Assembly (NCBI RefSeq): GCF_009905605.1
Contig: NZ_JAAAKZ010000011.1
Location: forward strand, 62,001-126,000
Reading direction: 5' to 3'
Length of the DNA stretch: 64,000 bases
From: Runella sp. CRIBMP
GTDB lineage: Bacteria; Bacteroidota; Bacteroidia; Cytophagales; Spirosomataceae
Shown: piece by piece, positions 1 through 6,789 of the stretch
Numbering within the stretch: the first letter of the stretch is position 1
How the letters are laid out: every line of letters begins with the position of its first letter
Made by a program: the position numbers and the translations under genes
Notes under the pieces: model-generated
What the model saw: only the letters and a program-made list of their open reading frames with translations
Databases searched by the model: none
What the model was told of the DNA's origin: nothing

Positions 1-204
1 GTGACGGTATACAAAGGAAAACGCGGCTACGGTAAAAGCGGCGAAACTGGTGAATTTGATATTATTTACACGGTTATTACGCGTTTGGAGCTTAATAAAT
101 TGAACACCGAGATTCAAACCATTGATCCCAATTCTTTCGTTGTAATGAGCAGTGTAAAAGATACCAAAGGTGGGATGATTAAAAAACGCTCATTGAAGCA
201 CTGA
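1..204 (+). CDS. C-terminus of YitT/DUF2179-family membrane protein (5' truncated by window)
   Basis: Only the last 67 residues are present; the reading frame is open at base 1, so the gene begins outside the window. The segment has the pattern of the cytosolic DUF2179 domain that ends YitT-family proteins: an opening V-Y-K-G-K-x-G-Y, a middle stretch D-I-I-Y-T-V-I-T-R with following hydrophilic helix, then I-D-P-N-S-F-V-V and a basic tail K-K-R. YitT proteins are multi-pass membrane proteins of poorly known function. The membrane part is not visible here. A hairpin follows the stop codon. Family assignment is from pattern recognition and is fairly secure; function is not known. Confidence 0.75.
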   Translation: MTVYKGKRGYGKSGETGEFDIIYTVITRLELNKLNTEIQTIDPNSFVVMSSVKDTKGGMIKKRSLKH

Positions 205-241
205 TTAAAGTTTGTGAAAAACAGTATCGTTTAGTTTCGCG

Positions 242-266
242 GGGAGTAGTAGAGGCTACTCCCTTT
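242..266. terminator. Bidirectional terminator hairpin
   Basis: Perfect 8-bp stem GGGAGTAG/CTACTCCC with a 6-nt loop, followed by TTT on the plus strand. It sits between two convergent genes (YitT-like tail on plus, repressor on minus), the expected place for a shared terminator. Confidence 0.6.
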
Positions 267-279
267 GAGTGCAAAAGGC

Positions 280-1101
280 TTATTTCTTGTCATTCAATCC
301 TAACTTCAGGGCAATAAACTCTCTTTTTAGCCCCCTAATTTCATTCAGTATTTCGCCAAAGGGTGCTTCTTGTTCGGGTTCGGGAAGTTCAGAACTCATA
401 TAAAGACTGAATTCCCAAATCTCCAACACCTCTTCCAATTTTAAATCATAGGGAGCATAAAGCTTATTTAAGGAAGTGAGTGTCAGGTACGGTTCGGTGG
501 TTTGGACTGAGGGTTTAGCTGTTACTATTTTAAAAACAATGTCTTCTTTGGTGATGATGATATAAGCATTGTTTTCGCGGACGCTAAACCAGTTATGAAC
601 ATGAGAGCCAAGTACATACGAGCCATCAGGTATTGGATACATAGAATCTCCTTCTATCTGAAACATCCGAAACTTCCGATTTGTGGGGAGCATTGGTAAC
701 CTAAACTGTACCAACTCGGATATAAAATCGGCATCTTCGTGCCCTCCGCCAATGTACCCTGCTTTGGCTTTTTTCGGTACCAATTCTACGTTATCAAGGT
801 TGTCGTTGCCCACTGATATGGGCAGAATGCGCAAGTTGAGGCCCTTGGCATTTTTGAGGTGAGCATTAAAGATTTCATCCAGTTGGCTGGCATTCATTGT
901 TGCCAAATTTTTTCTAACCAACGTCTCCAGGCTTACCTTAAAAATATCAGCCAGACGCAGGAGAACGTCCATCGGTGGCATAGAACGTCCGCGTTCGTAT
1001 TGAGAATAGCTTCCCCGCCCGATTTGTACTGCATCGGCGATGTCATTCTGACTTTTATGTTCTTTGTTTCTGAGGAAAACAAGGTTTGAGGATACGTACA
1101 T
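280..1101 (-). CDS. XRE-HTH / S24 LexA-like autoproteolytic repressor
   Basis: A 273-residue phage-type repressor. The N-terminus is an XRE helix-turn-helix (S-Q-N-D-I-A-D-A-V then S-Y-S-Q-Y-E-R-G-R). The C-terminal half is a peptidase S24 fold: G-D-S-M-Y-P supplies the catalytic Ser and I-V-F-K-I-V the general-base Lys. An Ala-Gly pair in K-A-G-Y-I-G between the domains is a plausible self-cleavage site, as in LexA/CI proteins that inactivate themselves upon RecA filament formation. I chose the ATG at 1101; the longer frame would begin with TTG and swallow a 14-bp palindrome at 1110-1123 that looks like an operator. Divergent from the YopX-like gene and close to an integrase, so probably the switch of a small mobile element. 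Regulation by DNA damage is inferred. Confidence 0.85.
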   Translation of the reverse strand: MYVSSNLVFLRNKEHKSQNDIADAVQIGRGSYSQYERGRSMPPMDVLLRLADIFKVSLETLVRKNLATMNASQLDEIFNAHLKNAKGLNLRILPISVGNDNLDNVELVPKKAKAGYIGGGHEDADFISELVQFRLPMLPTNRKFRMFQIEGDSMYPIPDGSYVLGSHVHNWFSVRENNAYIIITKEDIVFKIVTAKPSVQTTEPYLTLTSLNKLYAPYDLKLEEVLEIWEFSLYMSSELPEPEQEAPFGEILNEIRGLKREFIALKLGLNDKK

Positions 1102-1109
1102 GCTACAAA

Positions 1110-1123
1110 TTGTTACGTAACAA
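1110..1123. promoter_or_regulatory. Operator candidate at repressor start (14-bp palindrome)
   Basis: Perfect palindrome TTGTTACGTAACAA nine bases upstream of the repressor ATG on the minus strand, well placed for negative autoregulation. It shares a GTAAC core with the inverted repeat at 1215-1254. Binding by the S24 repressor is inferred. Confidence 0.5.
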
Positions 1124-1207
1124 ATGTACAAATGGTTGGATAAATACCCAAATAGTAGCCAATTTATTGGTATACAAAAAATATACCTGAAAAATCATTG
1201 CAAAAAC

Positions 1208-1254
1208 TTGTATGTGATACATATTGTAACATATATTTGCAACAATATGTATCA
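1208..1254 (+). promoter_or_regulatory. Promoter embedded in an inverted repeat, divergent from the repressor
   Basis: Two perfect 12-bp arms (TGATACATATTG at 1215-1226, CAATATGTATCA at 1243-1254) flank a 16-bp spacer that contains TATATTTG (1232-1239), a match to the Bacteroidota -7 consensus TAnnTTTG. A TTG lies 21 bp upstream (1208-1210), a normal spacing for the -33 element. A repressor on this repeat would cover the -7 box, so this is the likely regulated rightward promoter for the YopX-like gene. Confidence 0.5.
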
Positions 1255-1353
1255 AAAATAATCATCTGATGTACAAGCTCAAATCTTTTGCGATACGGTT
1301 TTGGGTACAGTCATCCGAAGTGCTTTAAGTTCAAAATTTAAAACAACAATACG

Positions 1354-1824
1354 ATGGATTGGCTACCTAACAAACGAAATGTATTTAAGGTATGGGATGG
1401 AAAAAAAATGCATCTATCGCCAGTTAAGCTAACACTCGATGGTTTGCCTGTGCAACTTCATATTGATGAGGGATTGAAACTTATCTTACCTGATGGCTCA
1501 GCTTTTCAAACTAATCCGAAAATAAAACGGTTTATCGAACTCCAATTTATTGGCTTTAGTGACAAAAACGGGGAGAATCTCTTCGAAGCAGATATTGTCA
1601 TTTACAACGGACAACCTTGCGTCATTCTTTGGAATGAGGTTTTTAAAGCTTATCATTTTTATTCGGTCAAAGACAATAAACTCCATTTAGAAGGCCCAGT
1701 TAGAAGTTCGCATGAAAAAGAAATTGAGATATTAGGAAATATTTTAGAGAATCCTGAATTCATAAAACCATTTCGGGTTCAAATAAATAACTCCTTCAAT
1801 AACTCTCGACGCATGGCAGGATAG
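1354..1824 (+). CDS. YopX-like phage protein
   Basis: A 156-residue soluble protein. The N-terminal F-K-V-W-D-G-K-K-M, central F-I-G-F-S-D-K-N-G-E-N-L-F-E-A-D-I-V and C-terminal I-L-G-N-I-L-E-N-P-E segments follow the order and spacing of YopX-family proteins (known from Bacillus phage SPbeta and common in Bacteroidota prophages), whose biochemical role is not established. It is divergent from the S24 repressor and transcribed toward the integrase, consistent with a prophage or integrative-element remnant. A tail of about 17 residues after the family's usual end is not recognised. Confidence 0.6.
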   Translation: MDWLPNKRNVFKVWDGKKMHLSPVKLTLDGLPVQLHIDEGLKLILPDGSAFQTNPKIKRFIELQFIGFSDKNGENLFEADIVIYNGQPCVILWNEVFKAYHFYSVKDNKLHLEGPVRSSHEKEIEILGNILENPEFIKPFRVQINNSFNNSRRMAG

Positions 1825-1941
1825 TTGCCGTCTACTACTTTAAGCTAATATTTTTTTTGCCTTTTTTCTTCGCTCATTAAGCTGCATTTATTGAATAAAT
1901 CAATTGCACTTAGTTTTATAATTTTATATCTTTTTTTTATT

Positions 1942-2000
1942 CGTAAGTAAAATTATTACTTACGATAAGGTTTAATTATCACAAGTAATAATTATTTTTG
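1942..2000 (+). promoter_or_regulatory. Integrase promoter region with operator-like inverted repeat
   Basis: A perfect 9-bp inverted repeat CGTAAGTAA/TTACTTACG with a 5-bp spacer (1942-1964) lies just upstream of TATTTTTG (1993-2000), a TAnnTTTG-type -7 box ending 23 bases before the integrase ATG. No good -33 box is visible at the normal distance. The rest of 1825-2023 is AT-rich without genes. Confidence 0.4.
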
Positions 2001-2023
2001 TTTTTCACCCCTTTTTTGAACCG

Positions 2024-2992
2024 ATGTCAAAAAACACTGCCTCTCAAAACGTTCCAGCAACTTCGCCTAATGCCCAACTTCCCAAAGCACTTTCTGGAAA
2101 AATCGCCGATTATGTGCGCAAAGGCTTGGAAGGGGCAGCCAATACCCAACGCGCCTATAAATCGGATGTACATTATTTTAAGGAATGGTGTAATGAAAAC
2201 GGGCAAACAGAATTCCCCGCCACGGCTGCGACTTTGTCAGCGTACGTTTCACATTTGGCCGATACGCACAAGTGGGCGAGTATTAATCGTAAATTAGCGG
2301 CCATTCGGAAGTTGCACGAGTTGAATAATGTTGACCTGCCCACGCATGACCGGGCTTTCCAGGCGGTGATGGAGGGCATCAAACGAACCAAAGGCATTCG
2401 CCAAAAACAGGCTCCTGCTTTTCAGATGAATGAATTAAAGAAAGTTTTACGAACAATGGAGACCGAAACCAACGCTGGAATGCGTGATAAAAGCCTGATT
2501 TTATTGGGCTTTGCAGGAGCTTACCGCCGTTCAGAATTGGTGGATTTAAACATCGAAAATATTGAATTTAACGAAGAAGGAGCAATAATAACCTCGTCAA
2601 AAAGTAAAACCAATCAATACGGGGAAGCAGAAGAAAAGGCATTTTTTTACAGCCCCGAAGCAAGTTTATGTCCTATTAGGAATTTAAAAAACTGGATTAC
2701 GCGGCTAGAGCGCTCCGCTGGCCCGCTGTTCGTAAGAGTACGTAAGGGCGACCGACTAACGACTGACCGACTCAACGACATGACGGTTTATACTACGGTC
2801 AAAAAATACTTAGGAGAAAAATATTCGGCGCACTCCTTGCGGGCTTCATTTATCACCATTGCAAAGATCAACGGTGCCGACGATTCTGAAATTATGCGTC
2901 AAAGCAAGCATAAAACGAGTTTGATGATTCAGCGATACACCCGAATTGAGGACATCAAAAAACACAATGCCGCCACAAAATTAGGTCTTTAA
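2024..2992 (+). CDS. Tyrosine recombinase / integrase
   Basis: A 322-residue site-specific recombinase. The N-terminal SAM-like core-binding domain (about residues 20-120) is followed by the catalytic domain with the family residues in order: Arg in A-Y-R-R-S-E-L, Lys in S-K-S-K-T-N, H-S-L-R-A-S for the HxxR box, His in S-K-H-K-T, and the nucleophile Tyr in Q-R-Y-T-R. It is therefore complete and probably active. With the S24 repressor and YopX-like gene it forms a minimal integrative module, but no flanking direct repeats or tRNA target are visible, so the element's ends are undefined. A chromosomal orphan recombinase is the alternative. Confidence 0.9.
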   Translation: MSKNTASQNVPATSPNAQLPKALSGKIADYVRKGLEGAANTQRAYKSDVHYFKEWCNENGQTEFPATAATLSAYVSHLADTHKWASINRKLAAIRKLHELNNVDLPTHDRAFQAVMEGIKRTKGIRQKQAPAFQMNELKKVLRTMETETNAGMRDKSLILLGFAGAYRRSELVDLNIENIEFNEEGAIITSSKSKTNQYGEAEEKAFFYSPEASLCPIRNLKNWITRLERSAGPLFVRVRKGDRLTTDRLNDMTVYTTVKKYLGEKYSAHSLRASFITIAKINGADDSEIMRQSKHKTSLMIQRYTRIEDIKKHNAATKLGL

Positions 2993-2996
2993 AGCC

Positions 2997-3058
2997 GCCT
3001 GAGAATCGTTTATTTTCTGAGTCAAAGTAGTTAGCCCTAATTTAGACAATTCTCAGGC
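2997..3058. terminator. Inverted repeat between convergent genes
   Basis: Perfect 10-bp arms GCCTGAGAAT and ATTCTCAGGC separated by 42 bp, lying between the integrase stop and the convergent flavin-monooxygenase gene. The long loop makes a classic intrinsic terminator uncertain; it could also be a recombination-site arm. Confidence 0.35.
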
Positions 3059-3077
3059 AGTTTTCAGGCCTATAATT

Positions 3078-4100
3078 CTACTGATTTACCATTGTCGCAA
3101 CACGTGTCCCAATCAATTCGATGGATTTCATCAGCTTTAAATGCGATAATCCGGCATTGTCCATCTGGAAAGTTAATCGGGAAATACCACCAAGTGCTTC
3201 GCTGTGGCGCAGAATTTTTTCTGCTACTTCTTCTGGATTACCAATGAGCAGCGCCCCCTGTGGTCCTCTTTGGGCGTCAAAATGTTCTCTTCTCACGGGT
3301 GGCCAACCCCGTTCTTTACCGATTCGGGTAAAAGTTTCGGCGTAACCTGGATAAAAGTCGTCAATGGCTTCTTCGGTTGTATTTGCCACGTATCCGATAG
3401 AATGTAAGCCTACTTTTAATTTTTCTGGTGCGTGGCCAGCCCTTCTACCTGCTTCACGGTACAAATCAATTAAGGGCCGGAAACGGTGCGTTTCGCCCCC
3501 AATCACGGCCACCATCAGCGGTAAACCGAGCACTCCAGCTCGTACAAACGACTGAGGTGTTCCGCCTACCCCTAACCAAATGGGGAACGGATCCTGTTGG
3601 GGTCTTGGGTAAATGGGTTGGTTTTTAAGTGCAGGGCGGAATTTTCCAGACCACGTAACAGTCTCATTGTCACGGATGTTAAGCAATAATTCTAGCTTTT
3701 CTGAGAAAAGCGCATCGTAGTCCTGAAGATTCAGCCCAAACAATGGAAAGGCTTCAGTAAATGAGCCTCGTCCTACAACCATTTCGGCCCGACCTTGAGA
3801 AATCAAATCAAGGGTTGCAAAGTTTTGGAATACCCGCACAGGGTCAGCGGCGCTGAGCACAGTAACCGCGCTCGTCAGGCGGATTTGTTTGGTACGGGCG
3901 GCTGCCGCTGCCAAAATAAGCGCAGGGGCCGAGTCAAGAAACTCCTTGCGGTGGTGTTCTCCAATGCCAAACACATCAAGTCCTGCCTGATCTGCCTGTT
4001 CGATACGGTCCAATAAACGGGCCATTGCCTCAGTACTTGTATTTTCTGCACCCGTCGAGTTGATGGTTACCGCGGCGAAACTGTCAATTCCAATTTCCAT
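3078..4100 (-). CDS. LLM-class (luciferase-like) flavin-dependent oxidoreductase
   Basis: A 340-residue bacterial-luciferase-like TIM barrel. Typical landmarks are the N-terminal strand M-E-I-G-I-D-S-F, the G-I-G-E-H-H-R block, L-T-S-A-V-T-V-L-S-A-A-D-P-V-R, G-R-A-E-M-V-V-G-R-G-S-F and I-W-L-G-V-G-G-T-P. Members use reduced FMN (or F420) to oxidise small organic substrates; the substrate cannot be told from sequence. It starts only three bases after the stop of the minus-strand DUF4143 ATPase, so the two are probably co-transcribed, although no functional link is known. Confidence 0.85.
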   Translation of the reverse strand: MEIGIDSFAAVTINSTGAENTSTEAMARLLDRIEQADQAGLDVFGIGEHHRKEFLDSAPALILAAAAARTKQIRLTSAVTVLSAADPVRVFQNFATLDLISQGRAEMVVGRGSFTEAFPLFGLNLQDYDALFSEKLELLLNIRDNETVTWSGKFRPALKNQPIYPRPQQDPFPIWLGVGGTPQSFVRAGVLGLPLMVAVIGGETHRFRPLIDLYREAGRRAGHAPEKLKVGLHSIGYVANTTEEAIDDFYPGYAETFTRIGKERGWPPVRREHFDAQRGPQGALLIGNPEEVAEKILRHSEALGGISRLTFQMDNAGLSHLKLMKSIELIGTRVATMVNQ

Positions 4101-4103
4101 TTT

Positions 4104-5261
4104 TTAGTTTACAATTTTGTTGATTTGTTCAATGCTAAACACCGTCGTGTCACTTCTTTTTTGAAAATCGACGCCACCATAAACCAAGTTCAGTTGGGCA
4201 TCAGGGGCTATTTTTTTGAAATAATTGAGACCTTTAAAAAAATCGTTGTTGATGGTTTTTCCTGATTTTATCTCCACGGCTTTTAGTTGCGTTCCTTCTT
4301 GTATCAATAGATCCACTTCGTTTTGACCATAATCACGCCAAAAATAAAACCTTGGGCGGGCCCCTTCATTGAGTACATCTTTTTGTAACTCATTAATAAT
4401 CAGGTTTTCAAATAGTGTTCCTTTTGCAAAATGTAGGTTTAGGTCATCCGTAGATTTTATCCCTAGTAAATACGCCGCTAATCCTGTATCATAAAAATAG
4501 ACCTTAGGCGTACCCACCACACGCTTATTAAAATTTTGGTAATAAGGTTGTAAGCGAAAAGCGATGAAAGAAGTTTCCAAGACGGAAAGCCACGAATTCA
4601 TGGTTTTGTTGTCAAGCCCTAGTTCGATTCCCAAACTATTTTGGTTGAATAACTGCCCAATTCGGCCCGCTAGTAGCTGAATAAATCGCTGGAAAAGTCC
4701 TAAATCCAAAATGTTTTTTACCTGACGAACGTCCCTTTCAATGTAAGTACGGAGGTAATTCTCGTAAAATGTATCTGCATCAATATCATCGACGCGTTTG
4801 CGCGGATACGAGCCCTCTATCAGGTATTGCTCCCAGTTTTTCGACTGATATTCGGTGTTTTTTAGTTCGTTCCACGAAAAAGGTAAAAGATGAAATACCG
4901 CGACTCGTCCTGCCAATGATTGGGTAATTTTTTCCATCAACAGAAAATTTTGGGAACCCGTCAAAATGTATTCACCTTTTCGGTTTCTTTCGTCAGTGTA
5001 CACTTGCAAGTATGAAAACAATTCGGGTACGTATTGTACTTCATCCAAAATGACCCCGCCTTGGTATTGGGTCAAAAAACCCTGCGGGTCAGATTGGGCA
5101 AATTGACGAATACTCAAATTTTCCAGACTTACATACTGATAGTCAGGTCGTATCATTTTTGCGAGTGTTGTTTTACCCGACTGTCTTGGCCCCGTAATGC
5201 TCACAATCGGGTATTTTTCCAACAATGCATTTATCTTAGACGAGAGGTGTCGTTGAATCAT
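4104..5261 (-). CDS. AAA_14 / DUF4143 family ATPase
   Basis: A 385-residue protein with the standard two-part architecture. The N-terminal AAA_14 domain has Walker A G-P-R-Q-S-G-K-T-T (residues 24-32), Walker B G-G-V-I-L-D-E-V-Q (about 67-75) and the T-G-S-Q sensor. The C-terminal DUF4143 domain ends in a nuclease-like core: E-N-L-I-I-N-E-L-Q, then E-V-D-L-L-I and V-E-I-K-S-G-K, the E-D-ExK pattern of restriction-endonuclease-like folds. The family is widespread and its role is not settled. The start codon shares its first base with the end of a 41-bp palindrome, suggesting autoregulation or a structured leader. Confidence 0.85.
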   Translation of the reverse strand: MIQRHLSSKINALLEKYPIVSITGPRQSGKTTLAKMIRPDYQYVSLENLSIRQFAQSDPQGFLTQYQGGVILDEVQYVPELFSYLQVYTDERNRKGEYILTGSQNFLLMEKITQSLAGRVAVFHLLPFSWNELKNTEYQSKNWEQYLIEGSYPRKRVDDIDADTFYENYLRTYIERDVRQVKNILDLGLFQRFIQLLAGRIGQLFNQNSLGIELGLDNKTMNSWLSVLETSFIAFRLQPYYQNFNKRVVGTPKVYFYDTGLAAYLLGIKSTDDLNLHFAKGTLFENLIINELQKDVLNEGARPRFYFWRDYGQNEVDLLIQEGTQLKAVEIKSGKTINNDFFKGLNYFKKIAPDAQLNLVYGGVDFQKRSDTTVFSIEQINKIVN

Positions 5262-5301
5262 TTTCGTACATTTAGGAATTCAATTCCTAAATGTACGAAA
5301 A
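5261..5301. promoter_or_regulatory. 41-bp perfect palindrome overlapping the DUF4143 gene start
   Basis: Two perfect 20-bp arms (5261-5280 and 5282-5301) around a single central base. The A of the minus-strand ATG is the last base of one arm. In DNA it could be an operator for a dimeric regulator; in RNA it would form a 20-bp hairpin next to the start codon and restrict translation. No T-tract follows, so termination is unlikely. Confidence 0.6.
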
Positions 5302-5425
5302 ACTAACTTTCTAAAAAAACGAACAAATTTAAGCCAAGAAAAAATTGCTGCCAGCAAAAAACGCCCTCTCGTGGAAAATAGCCCTTTTCGTAGTATAAGT
5401 GCTACAATAAAAGCTTTTTATGTAT

Positions 5426-5446
5426 AGTTCGGAAATATACCGAACT
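5426..5446. promoter_or_regulatory. Operator-like inverted repeat upstream of SGNH gene
   Basis: AGTTCGG/CCGAACT arms of 7 bp with a 7-bp AT spacer, 74 bases before the SGNH ATG. No known operator is recognised. The rest of the 5302-5519 spacer shows nothing clear. Confidence 0.3.
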
Positions 5447-5519
5447 GGCTTATTCTATTAACTAAAACACATTCACACGACCTTCTATTGCCGGTATCCA
5501 TTACCGGGCCGCAAATTGT

Positions 5520-6767
5520 ATGAAAAAGAGAAATGTAAAGGCTTTACTCAGTCCTATTTTAGTCGTAATTTCCATTGCCATTGGGTCAGTAGTGGCCCAA
5601 AATCAGCCTAAAATAGCCCCATCTACGAGCCAAATTTTTGAACTTAAAGACAATGACAGAGTCGTTTTTCTAGGAAATTCGTTGTTTGAAAATGAATTTC
5701 AATATGGATACCTGGAATTGGCCCTCACCACGCGGTGGCCAGGCCATAATGTAACATTCAGAAATTTGGGTTGGACGGGGGATAATGTTTGGGGAGAAGC
5801 GAGGAGTACATTTACCAATCCTCCGACACCTTATGAGCACCTCATTCAACAAATCACCAAAGCACAGCCAACCGTGGTTTTTGTAGCTTATGGTGGCGTA
5901 GAGGCGCAAGAAGGTGAAGTAGGCCTGCCGCGTTTTAGGGATGGACTTTCCAAGTTGCTAGATAAAATTGATTCACTGGGCGCAAAGTCTATTCTGCTTT
6001 CACCGATTCCTGTCAAGTATGAAGATGTTACCGCAAATGTTGAAAAAAGAAATGCAAATCTTGCGGTTTATGCTTCTGCCATCGAAAAGTTGGCTGCTGA
6101 GCGCGGCAAAATGTTTATTGATATTTACAAACCCATTGAAGAAATGAGCAAAAAAACGACTATTTTGGAAAATGGAGTTCACTTAAATGAGGCGGGGTAT
6201 TATTACTTGGCCGAAGTACTGGAAAAGAATCTCGGATTGGATCCCCAACCAAAAGCCGTCAGCATTGCAGTGACAAAAGATAACGTTGAGGCGGTGGCAA
6301 CGGCTAAAATGCTAGACGCTGATGTTAAGAATGGGATGCTGAAATTTACTGCCGAGGAGCGTTTTTTACCCCTTCCGTTTCCGACAAATAATCCCTCGAT
6401 TCCTACCAAAGGCCAGATAATCAGGGTAACAGGGTTGAAAAAGGGGTTTTATACCTTGACTGCCGATAATCAGCATGTGATTACGGCGTCGGAAAAAAAA
6501 TGGGCTGAAGGGGTTGAAATTACCCAAGGGCCGTCATTCAATCAAGTCAGTAAATTGAGGGAAATGATTTTGAAAAAAAATGAGCAATTCTTTTTTCAAT
6601 ACCGCCCCCTCAATCGAACATACATTCTTGGGTTTCGCTCGTACGAGCAAGGGCGCCACGCCAAAGGCCTCGAAGACCAAAGTCTCATCATCAAATGGCT
6701 GGAAGGACAAATAGCCCTGCAAAGTGCTCCAAAGCCTATTGTGTATCAACTTGCCCCGGTAAAGTAG
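5520..6767 (+). CDS. Secreted SGNH/GDSL-like hydrolase, partner of the cytochrome dehydrogenase
   Basis: A 415-residue exported protein: basic start, hydrophobic stretch at about residues 10-25 ending V-V-A-Q. The SGNH fold is shown by V-F-L-G-N-S-L-F-E (Ser54 as block I serine), G-W-T-G-D-N-V (block II Gly) and a late N-G-V-H-L-N-E-A-G-Y (block V). The block V Asp that normally precedes the catalytic His by three residues is Asn here, and block III reads Y-G-G-V-E rather than GxND, so esterase activity is doubtful. A C-terminal domain of about 170 residues is unrecognised. It lies 22 bases before the HEAT/cytochrome gene; this pair is frequently seen together in Bacteroidota and Planctomycetota. 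Substrate unknown, probably carbohydrate-derived. Confidence 0.7.
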   Translation: MKKRNVKALLSPILVVISIAIGSVVAQNQPKIAPSTSQIFELKDNDRVVFLGNSLFENEFQYGYLELALTTRWPGHNVTFRNLGWTGDNVWGEARSTFTNPPTPYEHLIQQITKAQPTVVFVAYGGVEAQEGEVGLPRFRDGLSKLLDKIDSLGAKSILLSPIPVKYEDVTANVEKRNANLAVYASAIEKLAAERGKMFIDIYKPIEEMSKKTTILENGVHLNEAGYYYLAEVLEKNLGLDPQPKAVSIAVTKDNVEAVATAKMLDADVKNGMLKFTAEERFLPLPFPTNNPSIPTKGQIIRVTGLKKGFYTLTADNQHVITASEKKWAEGVEITQGPSFNQVSKLREMILKKNEQFFFQYRPLNRTYILGFRSYEQGRHAKGLEDQSLIIKWLEGQIALQSAPKPIVYQLAPVK

Positions 6768-6789
6768 TATAAAAGATTTAAAAGTTATT

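Noticed and set aside
2024-2992. Complete prophage or ICE
   Set aside because: Only repressor, YopX-like protein and integrase are present; no structural, replication or conjugation genes, no tRNA target and no flanking direct repeats were seen.
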